DNA of 32,781 bases from positions 1-32,781 of the forward strand of contig JAFWYP010000016.1 of the NCBI GenBank assembly GCA_017517665.1. Reading direction: 5' to 3'. Below are positions 32,577 to 32,781 of the stretch, piece after piece. The notes below the pieces were generated by a model, which ran no database searches, was not told the DNA's origin, and saw only the letters and a list, made by a program, of their open reading frames with translations. The DNA is from Clostridia bacterium (GTDB lineage Bacteria; Bacillota; Clostridia; Oscillospirales; Acutalibacteraceae). Within the stretch, counting starts at the first letter, position 1. Every line of letters begins with the position of its first letter. The translations under genes and the position numbers were made by a program.

Positions 32577-32703
32577 AAAACCCCCGGCTGAGCCGGGGGT
32601 TTGCACTGCCCCTTCAAGGGGCGATTGCTGGCTTTGCCCCTGAAAGGGGCTTTGAAGGTTTAGCGGCGCATTACATTCACTGGCAGCCGCTCCCGAGCGG
32701 CTG
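32577..32703 (-). ncRNA. GC-rich four-hairpin segment, possible structured RNA
   Basis: Four perfect or near-perfect hairpins occur in 127 bp: CAGCCGCT/AGCGGCTG (32684-32703), GCCCCT/AGGGGC (32636-32650), GCCCCTT/AAGGGGC (32608-32622) and CCCCCGGCT/AGCCGGGGG (32581-32599). On the minus strand the last is followed by TTTTGATTGTT, so it could end a transcript that starts in the gene at the right edge. The GC content is well above that of the surroundings. It might be a transposon-linked guide-type RNA, a dispersed REP-like element, or just the 3' region of that gene; none can be proved here. Confidence 0.4.
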
Positions 32704-32714
32704 TTTTATTTTGC

Positions 32715-32781
32715 CTACTTTGTCTTGCTACCCGTAAACGGGTCTATGTACTCTTTCATTGTAACTTGGTCTACTGCGTAA
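32715..32781 (-). CDS. C-terminal end of an unidentified gene (partial)
   Basis: The minus strand reads 21 codons and a TAG, encoding DQVTMKEYIDPFTGSKTK at the end. The composition looks like a real protein terminus, and no other frame here is better. The rest lies beyond the window. It is followed by the four-hairpin segment. I do not recognise the family. Confidence 0.4.
   Translation of the reverse strand, partial: YAVDQVTMKEYIDPFTGSKTK

Overview
The window looks like chromosomal DNA from a low-to-moderate GC member of the Clostridia (Firmicutes), most likely a gut Ruminococcaceae/Oscillospirales-type organism. This rests on AT-rich intergenic regions, strong AGGAGG-type ribosome sites, near-consensus TTGACA/TATAAT promoters, ECF-type vitamin transporters, a sortase-anchored surface protein with pilin-like isopeptide domains, and a zinc-ribbon TIR protein of a kind common in Clostridia. 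The genus is inference.

Layout. 1-1143: a broken minus-strand gene with a sigma-70 region 4-like C-terminus, followed by three diverged AT-rich direct repeats (1181-1381). 1480-11048: a long plus-strand cobalamin operon. A consensus promoter and a cobalamin riboswitch with intrinsic terminator precede a small homing-endonuclease-associated-repeat protein, a 1072-aa secreted protein with a transcobalamin/intrinsic-factor-like alpha-barrel region, a 485-aa membrane-anchored protein with a FecR-like domain and a C-terminal DUF4430 (transcobalamin beta-domain-like) domain, then EcfT, a double-ATPase EcfA, a long ECF S component and a second, divergent EcfT. 11054-13932 (minus strand): a short ECF S component behind an attenuator-like leader, a DUF3842 protein, a DUF6061-like protein and a coiled-coil/winged-helix protein. 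14201-17977 (plus): a TerB-like/winged-helix protein and a 927-aa zinc-ribbon/TIR/RCC1-like repeat protein. 18041-18559: a frameshifted BspA-like leucine-rich-repeat remnant. 18660-22629: an FHA, SEDS, PBP, FHA operon for septal or wall peptidoglycan synthesis.

22809-26522 (minus) is a second copy of the EcfT-EcfA-S transporter, again behind a consensus promoter, a cobalamin riboswitch, a terminator and a copy of the small repeat protein that now carries an in-frame stop. A second copy of the short S component (26601-27143) is transcribed divergently from it. 27587-32517 holds a 1596-aa VWA/SpaA/seven-repeat surface adhesin ending in an IPHTG sortase motif. The right edge has a GC-rich four-hairpin segment and the last 21 residues of a minus-strand gene.

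How it may work together. The riboswitch-controlled operon reads as a complete extracellular cobalamin capture and import route. Secreted or anchored proteins built from the same two modules as animal intrinsic factor and transcobalamin (alpha6/alpha6 barrel and DUF4430 beta domain) would bind corrinoid outside the cell and hand it to an ECF transporter. The transporter module alone is duplicated in inverted orientation about 12.7 kb away, so the locus may be able to invert by homologous recombination. The cobalamin specificity is inferred from the riboswitches and the domain architecture; the exact ligand is not visible in the sequence.
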